The notes beneath the pieces were generated by a model that saw only the letters and a program-made list of their open reading frames with translations, had not been told where the DNA came from and did not search any database. The position numbers and the translations under genes were made by a program. Of a DNA stretch of 50,918 nucleotides, positions 6,461 through 14,712 are shown in pieces (position 1 is the first letter of the stretch; every line of letters begins with the position of its first letter). Origin of the DNA: a virus; IMG/VR virus record IMGVR_UViG_3300012931_000029, positions 1 to 50,918 of that record. One strand, written 5' to 3'.

Positions 6461-6775
6461 ATGAAAGCAATCTATGTTTCCACCAGTGAGACGAGCCGAG
6501 ATGCGGCGATTAAACTCGGACCCGACCTGAGCCAGTTGCAGAAGAAGGTCTACAACTTCATCCTGTCGCGCGGTAACTACGGCGCAATGGAAGAGGAGAT
6601 TCAGATGGTGCTCGCACCCAAACCATCGACCCAGCACCCGCGCCGCATCGAGTTGGTGCGACGCGGAGAGGTCAAGTCAGCTTGGATCAGGCGCAAGCCC
6701 CTGATCGGAATGTCGTCGGAAGTCTGGCGGGTGGTGATTTCCAAGCAATTTGAGCAGCAGGAGATGACGCTGTGA
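6461..6775 (+). CDS. Hypothetical protein, winged-helix-like
   Basis: 104 residues starting MKAIYVSTSETSRDAAIKLG. The middle (LSQLQKKVYNFILSRGNYGA, MEEEIQMVLAPKPSTQHPRR, IELVRRGEVK) has the spacing of a winged helix: helix, helix, then a recognition-type helix preceding a 'basic' hairpin (SAWIRRK). This suggests a DNA-binding or regulatory protein of the replication region. The open frame begins upstream at 6419, but the ATG at 6461 fits the promoter. The stop is overlapped by the next gene's GTG. Confidence 0.6.
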   Translation: MKAIYVSTSETSRDAAIKLGPDLSQLQKKVYNFILSRGNYGAMEEEIQMVLAPKPSTQHPRRIELVRRGEVKSAWIRRKPLIGMSSEVWRVVISKQFEQQEMTL

Positions 6776-7011
6776 AAACCTACGCTCCAACACAGGGAAT
6801 GAGCGAGTGCCCGGAAGGCGCATTCGTGGAGAAGTCGGAAGCAGAGAAGCTGATCGCTGAAGCAAGGCCGGTATCCGAAAACGTGAAGGCTGCGAGCGTT
6901 GCCTTTGGTGCTGTGGATCGTAGTCCGGACATAACACCAAACCCTCACCCCTGCCGCGATGGTAGCCGCCTTCAAACCTTCACGCTTCGTGGAGAAAAAT
7001 CTCAGGCGTAG
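6772..7011 (+). CDS. Small hypothetical protein with GTG start
   Basis: 79 residues. The GTG start overlaps the preceding stop, giving translational coupling. The first half (KTYAPTQGMSECPEGAFVEK, SEAEKLIAEARPVSENVK) looks like a soluble helical peptide. The second half is compositionally odd (DRSPDITPNPHPCRDGSRLQ), so the true gene may be shorter or the frame only partly used. No family recognised. Confidence 0.35.
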   Translation: MKTYAPTQGMSECPEGAFVEKSEAEKLIAEARPVSENVKAASVAFGAVDRSPDITPNPHPCRDGSRLQTFTLRGEKSQA

Positions 7012-7054
7012 CGAGAGTAGCGGCAGGGACAACTTTCCCAGAAAATAAACAACC

Positions 7055-7501
7055 ATGAAGACACAACAAGAAATCCGCGATTACATCGCTCTGCATCCAA
7101 ATCATACCAACAAGCAAATCGCTGACAACATGCACCGCCACGGCGTCACCAAGACGCAGGTGCAACTGGCACGCGCACTTGCGCCGTCAAGCGCAACAAT
7201 TAATGCTGAATCACAACCAACGGTCTGCGGGCATGGAGTTAAGCCACTTGCCGGGCTGATGGATCAGTTCGACGACATTTCCAAGGTGCAGAAAGCGATG
7301 CGTGCGTTGCCAAAGGCGGCATACGTCGATGACGATGAGATGAGGCGCAACCTTGGAATCTCAATACAACGATGGCGAGAAGTTCGCTCTCACCCAACGC
7401 TTTCTGGATTCATATTCAAGTTGCCAAACAATCGTTTTGTCTGGCTTCACCAAGAAGCGCAGGCTAAACTTACGGCTGCAATCAACCTATCGCAGTCATG
7501 A
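7055..7501 (+). CDS. Hypothetical DNA-binding-like protein
   Basis: 148 residues. The N-terminus QQEIRDYIALHPNHTNKQIA, DNMHRHGVTKTQVQLARALA reads like a helix-turn-helix. A second segment (DEMRRNLGISIQRWREVRSH, then PTLSGFIFKLPNNRFVWLHQ) looks like a winged-helix fold with a terminal hairpin. It is coupled (ATGA) to the phosphoesterase gene at 7498. I recall that pairing of a small HTH protein with a metallophosphoesterase from other phages, but a joint function is not known to me. Confidence 0.6.
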   Translation: MKTQQEIRDYIALHPNHTNKQIADNMHRHGVTKTQVQLARALAPSSATINAESQPTVCGHGVKPLAGLMDQFDDISKVQKAMRALPKAAYVDDDEMRRNLGISIQRWREVRSHPTLSGFIFKLPNNRFVWLHQEAQAKLTAAINLSQS

Positions 7502-8541
7502 GTAAAAAAATCCAAGACCTGATTTCATCCGTGGCGCCGACTGACGAAGTGCGCCATCTCAAGGCAGAGTTGAAACGCCTACAAGCGGCGCTTGAAAAAC
7601 GGCAGCGTGACGCCGGCCAGATTCATGAGGCAATGGCAGATGTGTTGGCTGAGATACCGTTGGCCACACCGCCCAAGATGTCGTTCGTTCCAAGCAATGG
7701 CGACAAAGTTGTTGCCACGCCATGCACCCATGTTGTGCAGGCGTCTGACTGGCACATTGGCGAGGTTGTGCCGCCAGAACACGTCGAGGAGTTCAATGAG
7801 GCAAACTACTCCATCGCCTGCGAACGGGTTGGCAAGTTTGGGCATCAGATTGCTGCGCAAACAGAACTAATGCGCCACGCCTACACCATCAATGACTGCC
7901 ATGTTCTCGGAACTGCCGACTGGGTGAGCGGGGACATTCATGACGAATTGATCCGCACGAACGAGTTTCCTGCCCCGGTGCAGGCGGTGAAGTCAGGCTT
8001 CCTGCTGGGGGCGTTTCTCTCCGGTCTTTCTCAGCACTTCGCACAGGTCAACGTCGATCTCATTACCGCCGGCAATCACGACCGATTAACCCGCAAGCCT
8101 CAGTCTGCCGATGGTGGGCTGAACTCGTGGGGTTATGTCGCCTGCGAAATCGCAAAGCAACACGTCTCCAACATCCCCAACGTGAAGGTCCGCATCCATT
8201 GCGCTCTTTCTGCCATCGTGGAGATTGCCAACACTCGCTATCTCATCACGCACGGCGATGGCATCAATGGAACGTGGGGAATCCCGTTCTACGGGATCGA
8301 GCGCAAAAAGCAGAAGGAGGCGATGGCCCGCATGAATCTCGACCAGTCGAAGCATTTCGACAAAATCGTGATTGGCCACTTTCACACGGCGCTCAACCAT
8401 GAGCATTGGCTGATTGGCGGCTCACTAACAGGAACCAATGAGTTCGACCACAAGGAAGGGCGTGCGAGTGCCCCGCATCAAACAAGCTGGTTCCTACACC
8501 CAACGCACGGCGAGTTTGCTTGGTCTCGCTGGTGGTTGTAA
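7498..8541 (+). CDS. Metallophosphoesterase (calcineurin-like)
   Basis: 347 residues. A coiled-coil N-terminus (LKAELKRLQAALEKRQRDAG) is followed by the metallophosphoesterase motifs: ASDWHIGE (D84, H86), GTADWVSGDIHDE, TAGNHDRL, THGDGING, and IGHFHTA near residue 283. All metal-ligand blocks are present, so the enzyme should be active on phosphoesters, probably nucleic acid ends or nucleotides. Position after the replication genes suggests DNA processing or host-DNA turnover. The start codon is fused with the stop of the preceding gene. Confidence 0.85.
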   Translation: MSKKIQDLISSVAPTDEVRHLKAELKRLQAALEKRQRDAGQIHEAMADVLAEIPLATPPKMSFVPSNGDKVVATPCTHVVQASDWHIGEVVPPEHVEEFNEANYSIACERVGKFGHQIAAQTELMRHAYTINDCHVLGTADWVSGDIHDELIRTNEFPAPVQAVKSGFLLGAFLSGLSQHFAQVNVDLITAGNHDRLTRKPQSADGGLNSWGYVACEIAKQHVSNIPNVKVRIHCALSAIVEIANTRYLITHGDGINGTWGIPFYGIERKKQKEAMARMNLDQSKHFDKIVIGHFHTALNHEHWLIGGSLTGTNEFDHKEGRASAPHQTSWFLHPTHGEFAWSRWWL

Positions 8542-8546
8542 TCACT

Positions 8547-8774
8547 ATGCAGCGCCATCACAAAATGCTTGGAGCGCACGCCACCGGGATAGCCCCCGGA
8601 GGGTTTCGCTGGAACCGGGCGACGACATTCGACCGGATTCCGCGCTCGACTACGCGGGAAATCCGCGATGCGTGCGACAGGTTCTTGTGGCGCGACAGCA
8701 AGCCCGTTCTTCCCGACAACTCACACGTAACTCTCTGCTCCAGGTTGAAGTCGGCCAAGACCATCACTGGGTAG
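8547..8774 (+). CDS. Small hypothetical protein
   Basis: 75 residues from the ATG at 8547 (a later ATG at 8565 is also possible). It is basic, with GIAPGGFRWNRATTFDRIPR, STTREIRDACDRFLWRDSKP and VLPDNSHVTLCSRLKSAKTI. The last phrase looks like a well-formed protein end. It begins 5 nt after the phosphoesterase stop, without a strong ribosome-binding site. A competing frame (8438-8782) is repetitive and looks like a shadow. Its 3' end overlaps the convergent minus-strand gene by 11 nt. Function unknown. Confidence 0.5.
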   Translation: MQRHHKMLGAHATGIAPGGFRWNRATTFDRIPRSTTREIRDACDRFLWRDSKPVLPDNSHVTLCSRLKSAKTITG

Positions 8775-9072
8775 GACATTGATTGTCCAACCACAGCGGA
8801 AGTTCTTCAATCTTGCACATCGCAACAGCCCGCCAGTATGACATTCCAGACAACAGGACGCGCTGACCCGCAAGGCCGGCGCGTTCTATTTTCGGCTTGT
8901 GGATACCGAGGCCAAGCGCTGTGAAGAATAGGCGGTTCAGGTCGTGGTCGATCAGATGGCCGGCGATGGATTCAGCCTTGCCATTTGATGGCTTGTCCCT
9001 GTGCAAAGCCTGACCGCCGGACTCCGCGCATAAATACGCCTCCCGCAGCATGTCGTTGGCGAACAGGATCAT
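8764..9072 (-). CDS. Hypothetical protein
   Basis: 102 residues. The start MILFANDMLREAYLCAESGG overlaps (ATGA) the stop of the upstream minus-strand gene. It contains GKAESIAGHLIDHDLNRLFF, KIERAGLAGQRVLLSGMSYW and a C-terminal EELPLWLDNQCPTQ. No domain recognised. With the next gene it forms a two-gene leftward unit opposite the flanking rightward genes, driven from the divergent promoter region at 9315-9390. Confidence 0.5.
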   Translation of the reverse strand: MILFANDMLREAYLCAESGGQALHRDKPSNGKAESIAGHLIDHDLNRLFFTALGLGIHKPKIERAGLAGQRVLLSGMSYWRAVAMCKIEELPLWLDNQCPTQ

Positions 9073-9305
9073 CCCATTGTCTTTGGCAAGAAACGGCCCC
9101 TAGCATCGCGGGTAGGGCTAAGGAGTCTAACATTGTTAGCAAGTTCGTGAGCTAGTGATTGAAGTTCTTTCGATTGGTAGCGAAGCGAATCAACGGCCGT
9201 GAGTAACTCGGAAATTCGATTCTCATATTCTGCGAAGAGGCGCTTTTCATCATCAACGTCTACGATTCGTATCCTCCAACGAAACCAGCGGATTAGTTTG
9301 TTCAT
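9069..9305 (-). CDS. Small coiled-coil protein
   Basis: 78 residues. It begins with a basic, aromatic helix that may be membrane-proximal (MNKLIRWFRWRIRIVDVD), followed by a heptad-like coiled coil (EYENRISELLTAVDSLRYQS, KELQSLAHELANNVRLL). The open frame extends back to 9374, but the ATG at 9305 lies 38 nt from the TTGACG box, as at other promoters here. It is coupled to the downstream 102-residue gene. The isolated, reverse-oriented pair next to a regulator could be a lysogeny or exclusion module; this is inference from position only. Confidence 0.5.
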   Translation of the reverse strand: MNKLIRWFRWRIRIVDVDDEKRLFAEYENRISELLTAVDSLRYQSKELQSLAHELANNVRLLSPTRDARGRFLPKTMG

Positions 9306-9314
9306 GGCAACGGC

Positions 9315-9349
9315 AAGTGGACAGTCCAGACAACTATCGTCAAGCGAAA
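9315..9349 (-). promoter_or_regulatory. TTTCGCTTGACGATAG promoter element, minus strand
   Basis: Read on the minus strand, TTTCGCTTGACGATAG spans 9349-9334. The -35 box TTGACG at 9343-9338 is 38 nt from the ATG at 9305. The -10 region is not well conserved. Confidence 0.5.
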
Positions 9350-9358
9350 TCTTTTTTC

Positions 9359-9387
9359 TTGACGCGACAAACACGATGAAGCAATTG
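9359..9387 (+). promoter_or_regulatory. Divergent promoter for the XRE regulator
   Basis: TTGACG at 9359-9364 on the plus strand lies 37 nt from the ATG at 9396. It is divergent from the minus-strand element 10 bp away, so both promoters could be controlled from one site. Confidence 0.4.
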
Positions 9388-9395
9388 ACCGGATT

Positions 9396-9614
9396 ATGCC
9401 AGCAAACGTCACATCAATTCCAGATTTCGGAAAGCGCCTGAAGGCCCGCCGGGAAGCCATTCACAAGACCGCCACGGAAATTGCCGATGCATCCGGCATC
9501 TCGCTTGGCAACTACTGCAATTTGGAGGAGTGCCGGTCGCTTCCATCGCTTCCGGTGTATCGCCAGATTTGCCGTGCGCTTGGAGTTACTTCTGGCCAGC
9601 TTCTCCGCAAATGA
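9396..9614 (+). CDS. XRE-family helix-turn-helix regulator
   Basis: 72 residues, essentially one XRE/Cro-type DNA-binding domain: FGKRLKARREAIHKTATEIA, DASGISLGNYCNLEECRSLP, then SLPVYRQICRALGVTSGQLL. The recognition helix (SLGNYCNLEECR) and the closing 'ALGVTSGQLL' are typical. It has no dimerisation or protease-sensitive domain, so it resembles Cro or a small repressor. It lies at a divergent promoter pair and is coupled to the FkbM gene by ATGA, suggesting it controls its own operon and perhaps the leftward pair. Confidence 0.8.
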   Translation: MPANVTSIPDFGKRLKARREAIHKTATEIADASGISLGNYCNLEECRSLPSLPVYRQICRALGVTSGQLLRK

Positions 9615-10291
9615 ACACCGACAAATTATTCACGCTGCGGCGTCTCTCGTGGGGCGCCCTGTGCATGGAAGGCGACGACAATTTCCCGCATCGCGCGGAA
9701 GCGGCCAAGACATTCGACCTCGACGGCGACAAGGTTTGGGTGGCGGAACGAGTTGGGCTGAAACCCGGAGACGTGGTGGTTGACGTGGGCGCTTTCGTGG
9801 GAGACACTCCGTTCGTATGGGCCAACAAATTCGGCTGCAAAGTTCATGCCTTTGAGCCGTTCTTGGACGCCTTCGTGTGCTGCATCTACAACTGCCGTTA
9901 TTTGCCTGTAACGTGCTACAATGTTCCCGCAGGCAACGGCGAGCGTGTGCGGTTGGAATACAATTGCCCAGGCCCGAACTTTGGGATGCGCAGTGTACGC
10001 GCCGATGACGGTCCTGAATCGGTCGAGTCATTCCGCATCGACAGCTTAAACCTTCCGGCGGTGAAGTTCATGAAAATCGACTGCGAGGGTAGCGAGATTC
10101 CGACGCTGCTTGGCGCAGCCGAGACGATCCGGAGGTGCCGCCCGATTTTGTTCGTCGAGATGTTCCGCGACGGGCAGGCGTGGCGCGGATTCACGCCGGA
10201 GCAGTTGGAGGAAACAATTCGCGTTCTTGGATACAGGCTGGAAATGGTTGGTGAGCTTCCAAGATATGACTGGCTATGCTGGCCGGAGTGA
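9611..10291 (+). CDS. FkbM-family methyltransferase
   Basis: 226 residues from the ATG overlapping the regulator stop. The S-adenosylmethionine-binding motif VVVDVGAFVGDTPFVWANKF is followed by KVHAFEPFLDAF, then KFMKIDCEGSEIPTLLGAAE and PILFVEMFRDG. These are the defining blocks of FkbM-type O-methyltransferases, which often methylate sugars in surface polysaccharides. It is the first gene of a tightly overlapping sugar-modification operon, so the substrate is probably a glycan made by the following genes. Confidence 0.85.
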   Translation: MNTDKLFTLRRLSWGALCMEGDDNFPHRAEAAKTFDLDGDKVWVAERVGLKPGDVVVDVGAFVGDTPFVWANKFGCKVHAFEPFLDAFVCCIYNCRYLPVTCYNVPAGNGERVRLEYNCPGPNFGMRSVRADDGPESVESFRIDSLNLPAVKFMKIDCEGSEIPTLLGAAETIRRCRPILFVEMFRDGQAWRGFTPEQLEETIRVLGYRLEMVGELPRYDWLCWPE

Positions 10292-10299
10292 CACGCATC

Positions 10300-12564
10300 A
10301 TGACATCACAATTCAGGATTCCATCAGAGTTCCACGATTTTTCTATGCGGAACCAGTTGGGCGACTATCTCAACAAGCACGGACTGACCGGGAATTTTGT
10401 GGAGGTTGGCGTGCTATTCGGCGCATATTCGGAGATTATCCTAAAGTCGTGGGATGGGCATCTGCACTGCGTTGATCCGTGGATAAACCAAGATGACGCG
10501 GTTTATTTAGACGGGGCTAACAAGCTAAACATGGAGACAATCTATGCCACCGCGAGGGCAACGATAGGCTCCAATCCCCGTTGCACCCTGCATCGCATGA
10601 TGAGTCTCAATGCCGTTGGCTTGTTTGACGATGGCGAACTAGACGGTGTTTACTTGGATGGCAACCATGCGCTGCCTTCCGTGCGCTCGGACATCCTGTG
10701 CTGGTGGCCAAAGGTGAAGATTGGCGGCATTGTCAGTGGGCACGATTTCTTCACTCGCTACGACAACGACACCAACAGCGATGCGCTAACGGCGGTGATG
10801 GAACTGTCGGAAATTATCGGTGTTAGGCCGCATATCACTTGGGATACGAGCTGGTGGTTCACGAAGACGGCTGATGCCGACATGAAGTTCAGGCAGGCAA
10901 ACATTGAAGGAAGGTTTGAGCAGCCTGTTTTCACAAACAACAACGGGATTCATCCGGTCGTGGTTCTTCCGGTGGCGCGCTTCGACTGGAATCTGGCAGT
11001 GAAGTGGCTGCGCTGGGTTGGAAATCTGGACTGTCCCTTGGTGGTTTATTGCAGCCCTCAGTTGACAGAGGGCGAACTTGACAACCTCGACACGGGCGGG
11101 CGCGTCGTTGTGGCGAACGAGCTGAAGGAGTGTGGATACTTCGGAACTCCAAATGGGGTTATCAAGGGCGCGCTCGAATACTGCGAGAAGAATTACAGTG
11201 GGCGTGCCGTGATTTGGTGCGAGGCGGACACGGTGCCGATGTGTCACGACTGGGTGGAAAAAATCATGGACGAGTATAGCTCCTGCGGGCGTCCGTTCTT
11301 AGGTGACGTAGAGTTGGGTGGGACCAAGCCGCATCTCACTGGCAACGCTGTCTATCATCCCAACTGGCGCAAACTGGCTCCGTCCATCGCAGCATTGGGG
11401 AAGGAGGCCGAGGGGTGGGACAGCCTGTGCGCTCACGATACGATGCCAAGGTCGCGGAGGAGCCTGACGATTCAGCAAATTTGGCGCCCGAAACTTCCGA
11501 TTACTGCGGAGTGGGCCAAGGAGAACATCCACCCAACAACCGCGCTGTTCCACCAGTGCAAGGACGGGTCGCTTATCGACGTGCTGTGCCAGCAACAGGG
11601 TATGGCGATTATTCCGTTGGCCAAGGCGCTGTGCGAATCGACCTACGAGACGCAGCGCACGCAACTTGTTGCAAAACCGACTCCGGTTCCCGTGAAGGCT
11701 CCTGTAGTTGTTACACAGAAGCGCGCCGACAAGCAGGCTATGGAAATCCTGATTGTTACGTTCAAGCGCGACATGGAGTTCTTGCGCTATTGTCTGCTTT
11801 CCATTGCCAAGTATGCCACTGATTTTTCCGTGGTGACGCTCGTTGTCCCGCAGACCGAGCGCGGGCTTTACGACTGGACGCTTCCGCAGGCAAAGGTATG
11901 CTACTTCGATGAGCCTCCTGGAAAGGGGATGCTGGCCCATGAGCGCGAAATCATGCGCGCAGACGAGTGGTGTCCTAACGCGAGATACATCCTGCACCTC
12001 GATGCCGACTGCATGTTTTGGAATCCAACCACTCCGGCAGACTTTCTTCGCGACGGGAAAGCCTTCAACCGCCGCGAGGCATACAGCAACATCGGCAATC
12101 CCAACCGCCACATCTGGAGCCGCTGCGTAGACAAGTTTGTTGGCGTAGAACCGAGATACGACTACATGCTCAGGCATCCCCAAGTCCACATCCGGGAAGT
12201 TTACGCCAAGGCGCGGTCAGAAATAGAGCGGCACACGGCTCGCGTTTGGGACACGCAGATCATGGCCGGGCAGAACACATTTCCACAGACATTTGCCGAG
12301 TTCCCGACGCTTGGCGCAATTGCAGATAAGTTCTTTCATGAGTTCTACCATTGGGAGGACTACGACAAGAAGCAGGATCGCCGAACTTTTGGTATCCCAG
12401 ATAATCAGGACTTTCAATTTGTCTACACACCGAATCGAAATCACGTTGTCGAGTTCTGGAGCCACGGAGGGCTTGGCTATCGGCCCGCTGGAAGCGTAGA
12501 GACCTACCGCGAAATGGCTGAGAAGTTCCTGCGCGGAGAACTGCCACAATTCTATCTCAAATGA
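10300..12564 (+). CDS. Methyltransferase-glycosyltransferase fusion protein
   Basis: 754 residues in three parts. Part 1 (about 1-200) is a class I methyltransferase: GNFVEVGVLFGAYSEIILKS, HLHCVDPW, LDGVYLDGNHALPSVRSDI, GGIVSGHDFF. Part 2 (about 220-460) looks like a GT-A domain: FDWNLAVKWLRWVGNLDCPL, AVIWCEADTVPMCHDWVEKI, TGNAVYHPNWRKLA. Part 3 (about 485 to the end) begins MEILIVTFKRDMEFLRYCLL and has LHLDADCMFWNP with a DxD metal site. A TPVPVKAPVVV linker separates parts 2 and 3. An in-frame ATG at 10276 would overlap the FkbM gene; 10300 has a GGAG upstream. The product could glycosylate and methylate one acceptor. Confidence 0.75.
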   Translation: MTSQFRIPSEFHDFSMRNQLGDYLNKHGLTGNFVEVGVLFGAYSEIILKSWDGHLHCVDPWINQDDAVYLDGANKLNMETIYATARATIGSNPRCTLHRMMSLNAVGLFDDGELDGVYLDGNHALPSVRSDILCWWPKVKIGGIVSGHDFFTRYDNDTNSDALTAVMELSEIIGVRPHITWDTSWWFTKTADADMKFRQANIEGRFEQPVFTNNNGIHPVVVLPVARFDWNLAVKWLRWVGNLDCPLVVYCSPQLTEGELDNLDTGGRVVVANELKECGYFGTPNGVIKGALEYCEKNYSGRAVIWCEADTVPMCHDWVEKIMDEYSSCGRPFLGDVELGGTKPHLTGNAVYHPNWRKLAPSIAALGKEAEGWDSLCAHDTMPRSRRSLTIQQIWRPKLPITAEWAKENIHPTTALFHQCKDGSLIDVLCQQQGMAIIPLAKALCESTYETQRTQLVAKPTPVPVKAPVVVTQKRADKQAMEILIVTFKRDMEFLRYCLLSIAKYATDFSVVTLVVPQTERGLYDWTLPQAKVCYFDEPPGKGMLAHEREIMRADEWCPNARYILHLDADCMFWNPTTPADFLRDGKAFNRREAYSNIGNPNRHIWSRCVDKFVGVEPRYDYMLRHPQVHIREVYAKARSEIERHTARVWDTQIMAGQNTFPQTFAEFPTLGAIADKFFHEFYHWEDYDKKQDRRTFGIPDNQDFQFVYTPNRNHVVEFWSHGGLGYRPAGSVETYREMAEKFLRGELPQFYLK

Positions 12565-13274
12565 TAATCCTTGCCTTACAGTTCCACAACGCCGACAAGC
12601 CGCAGGCAATGCGCCTTGCAAGGCTCATTGCAGACTTGGAGGAGATTCCGCGCGACGATGTGGAGTTTCTGTTTGTTGCCCGCTACGACACGGAACAAGA
12701 TGCGGATACAATGGAATATGTACGCAAGAAGTTTCCAAGGGTGAGTGCGTTCACCTCGACCACGCGCCTGACGGGCTGGCCGCAGGGACCGAATGCGCTG
12801 GTTAAAGACCTTCTGCTTTCGCTGGATCATCGCACGGCAGTTGACGGCGTGCTGCTGATCGAGCCTGATTGCGTCCCTCTCTCCCGCCACTGGCTCAATA
12901 TTCTGTTTGACGAATGGGGGAAGGCAATCCTCGACCGCAAGGTGATGCTTGGGGCGTGGCGCAACTCTGGTGCGCCGGGCGGGCATATCAACGGCAACGC
13001 AATTATCATCTCGGCCCTGCCTAGCTGGCTTAGGTCGTGCGGGTTTGAGTTCGCACAGGTTGACCAGTTGAACGCATGGGATTGCGCAATTTCTCCTTGG
13101 GTGCGCGAGCACTGGGCGACAACCGGGCGCATCAAGAATCGCTTCCAGTCACACAACGCCACGGAGGACGATCTTCTCACTCCTGACGTTGGCGACGAGC
13201 AGCCGGTTCTTGTTCATGGCTACAAGGACGACAGCGCCTACAATCTCGCCAGAAAACTGCTGAAACTAGAATGA
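12561..13274 (+). CDS. Glycosyltransferase-like protein (GT-A fold)
   Basis: 237 residues. It starts MIILALQFHNADKPQAMRLA, with DVEFLFVARYDTEQDADTME, VDGVLLIEPDCVPLSRHWLN containing an ExD-type metal site, and GGHINGNAIIISALPSW, then WDCAISPWVREHW. The order matches the second domain of the preceding fusion protein, so the two probably arose by duplication. The ATG overlaps the preceding stop (ATGA). A sugar-transfer role is inferred from fold-like motifs and from the operon; the donor and acceptor are unknown. Confidence 0.7.
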   Translation: MIILALQFHNADKPQAMRLARLIADLEEIPRDDVEFLFVARYDTEQDADTMEYVRKKFPRVSAFTSTTRLTGWPQGPNALVKDLLLSLDHRTAVDGVLLIEPDCVPLSRHWLNILFDEWGKAILDRKVMLGAWRNSGAPGGHINGNAIIISALPSWLRSCGFEFAQVDQLNAWDCAISPWVREHWATTGRIKNRFQSHNATEDDLLTPDVGDEQPVLVHGYKDDSAYNLARKLLKLE

Positions 13275-13978
13275 ACCACATTATCTTCTCACTGCTTCAC
13301 GCGACTTGGCACCGACCTGAAAAGGCGGTGGCGGCGATGAGGTTGTGGCTTGCGAGAGCGATCAACCCGGAAGCTATCGAATATCTCGTGGCGGTGAACG
13401 ATGACGACGAGGCAACGGCCAAGGCTTTCCTTGACGAGAAGGCAATTGTGGTCAACAGACCCTATCGCGGTTCTGCACCGGCATGGAACGATGCGGCGAG
13501 ATACAGTTCGGGAGACCTGTTGGTTCAGGTGAGCGATGACTTCGATCCGCCATGCAATTGGGACGTATCTTTGCTTGAAGCAATCGAGCGTGGCACACAA
13601 GGAAACTGGCTTGAGAAGCCAATGGTGGTGGCGGTAAGCGACGGCTACCGCACCGACTCACTGCTGTGCATGTTCATCTGCAACCGAGAATACTACGAAC
13701 TAGAAGGCTACTTCCTGCATCCCTCGTTTCGTAGCGTATTTTCGGACGATCACGCCACGTTCAGGGCACTAAAACGAGCTCGGGATGGAGAGGCTATTTT
13801 GGTGAACGCAAGGCATCTGGTGTTCAAGCATGAGCATCACTACCACAACCCGGATATTCCTATGGATGAAACCTACAAGCGTCAGAACTCAGACGAAGCC
13901 TACCGCAGCGGAGTGCTATTGTTCGAGTCGCTGAATCCCGATTGGAAAGAAACCGGGCTGGTGGACTGGCGCAAATGA
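13271..13978 (+). CDS. Glycosyltransferase-like protein
   Basis: 235 residues. The N-terminus IIFSLLHATWHRPEKAVAAM matches the first strand-helix of GT-A enzymes. LVAVNDDDEATAKAF, GSAPAWNDAARYSSGDLLVQ and VSDDFDPPCNWDVSLLEAIE supply the metal-binding acidic cluster. HHYHNPDIPMDETYKRQNS near the end is a conserved-looking His/Asp-rich segment. The start is coupled to the stop of the gene before. Being one of four consecutive glycosyltransferase-like products, it probably builds a short glycan on a virion or cell-surface acceptor. Confidence 0.7.
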   Translation: MNHIIFSLLHATWHRPEKAVAAMRLWLARAINPEAIEYLVAVNDDDEATAKAFLDEKAIVVNRPYRGSAPAWNDAARYSSGDLLVQVSDDFDPPCNWDVSLLEAIERGTQGNWLEKPMVVAVSDGYRTDSLLCMFICNREYYELEGYFLHPSFRSVFSDDHATFRALKRARDGEAILVNARHLVFKHEHHYHNPDIPMDETYKRQNSDEAYRSGVLLFESLNPDWKETGLVDWRK

Positions 13979-14712
13979 AAGAGAAACTTCTGATTGTTGT
14001 CGCGTGTTTTAACAGGCCAACCCACACCAGGCACTGTCTGGAGACGCTGGCCGCAAGCAAGGCACCGCAGGACATACTCTGCTGTTTCGATGATGGCAGC
14101 ACAGAATACCACGCCGGCTTTCTTGGCTCCTTTGCGGAGTTGAACTTCAACACCAACCGCCGCATTGGCATCCACGCGCAGCGGATTCTCCACTTTCAGT
14201 TTGCAGGAGAGATGATGGGAAAGATTCCGGAAATCACTCGCCTCTACCTTACGGACAACGACACGATCCACGACCCGCATTGGCGCGACAATCTCGTTCA
14301 GGTTCAAGACGAGTATGACGGGGCGCTAGTGTGCGGTTACGACACGCTTTCCCATTCTACGCTTCCCGGAAACACATGGCGGGACGATCCAGGCGAGCGA
14401 GTGATCTGGCGCAAGTATGCTCCAGGCGTGAGCTACCTTCTGACCGCCGACCATGTTACAGTGGTGAATGGCAGGCGCAACATGCTGCAAGCCGGATGGG
14501 ACTGGATAGTGCCCGACTTGCTAGGAAATTGCTGCGCAATCACGCGGCAGGGGTGGCTCGACCATATAGGATTTGGCGGGGACCGTCACCCATCTGACGA
14601 TGGGCCGGAAGGTGGGGACCGGGTTGCTAACCCAACTGCGTGGTTGCAACGCAAGCGGGCAGAGGTCATCGCTGAACTCAAACATGACGCCACAAGAACA
14701 AAAGCTGATTGA
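13975..14712 (+). CDS. Glycosyltransferase-like protein (family 2-like)
   Basis: 245 residues starting MKEKLLIVVACFNRPTHTRH, with CLETLAASKAPQDILCCFDD (DD pair) and RLYLTDNDTIHDPHWRDNLV (DxD site), as in GT2-type enzymes. FGGDRHPSDDGPEGGDRVAN near the end is acidic. The ATG overlaps the stop of the preceding gene. The last 29 nt overlap the large terminase gene, so the sugar operon runs directly into the packaging genes and is probably transcribed with them. Confidence 0.75.
   Translation: MKEKLLIVVACFNRPTHTRHCLETLAASKAPQDILCCFDDGSTEYHAGFLGSFAELNFNTNRRIGIHAQRILHFQFAGEMMGKIPEITRLYLTDNDTIHDPHWRDNLVQVQDEYDGALVCGYDTLSHSTLPGNTWRDDPGERVIWRKYAPGVSYLLTADHVTVVNGRRNMLQAGWDWIVPDLLGNCCAITRQGWLDHIGFGGDRHPSDDGPEGGDRVANPTAWLQRKRAEVIAELKHDATRTKAD

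Noticed and set aside
8438-8782. 114-codon frame overlapping the end of the phosphoesterase
   Set aside because: Ser/Arg/Gln-rich and shadow-like; the other frame (8547-8774) has better protein character. Not counted as overprinting.
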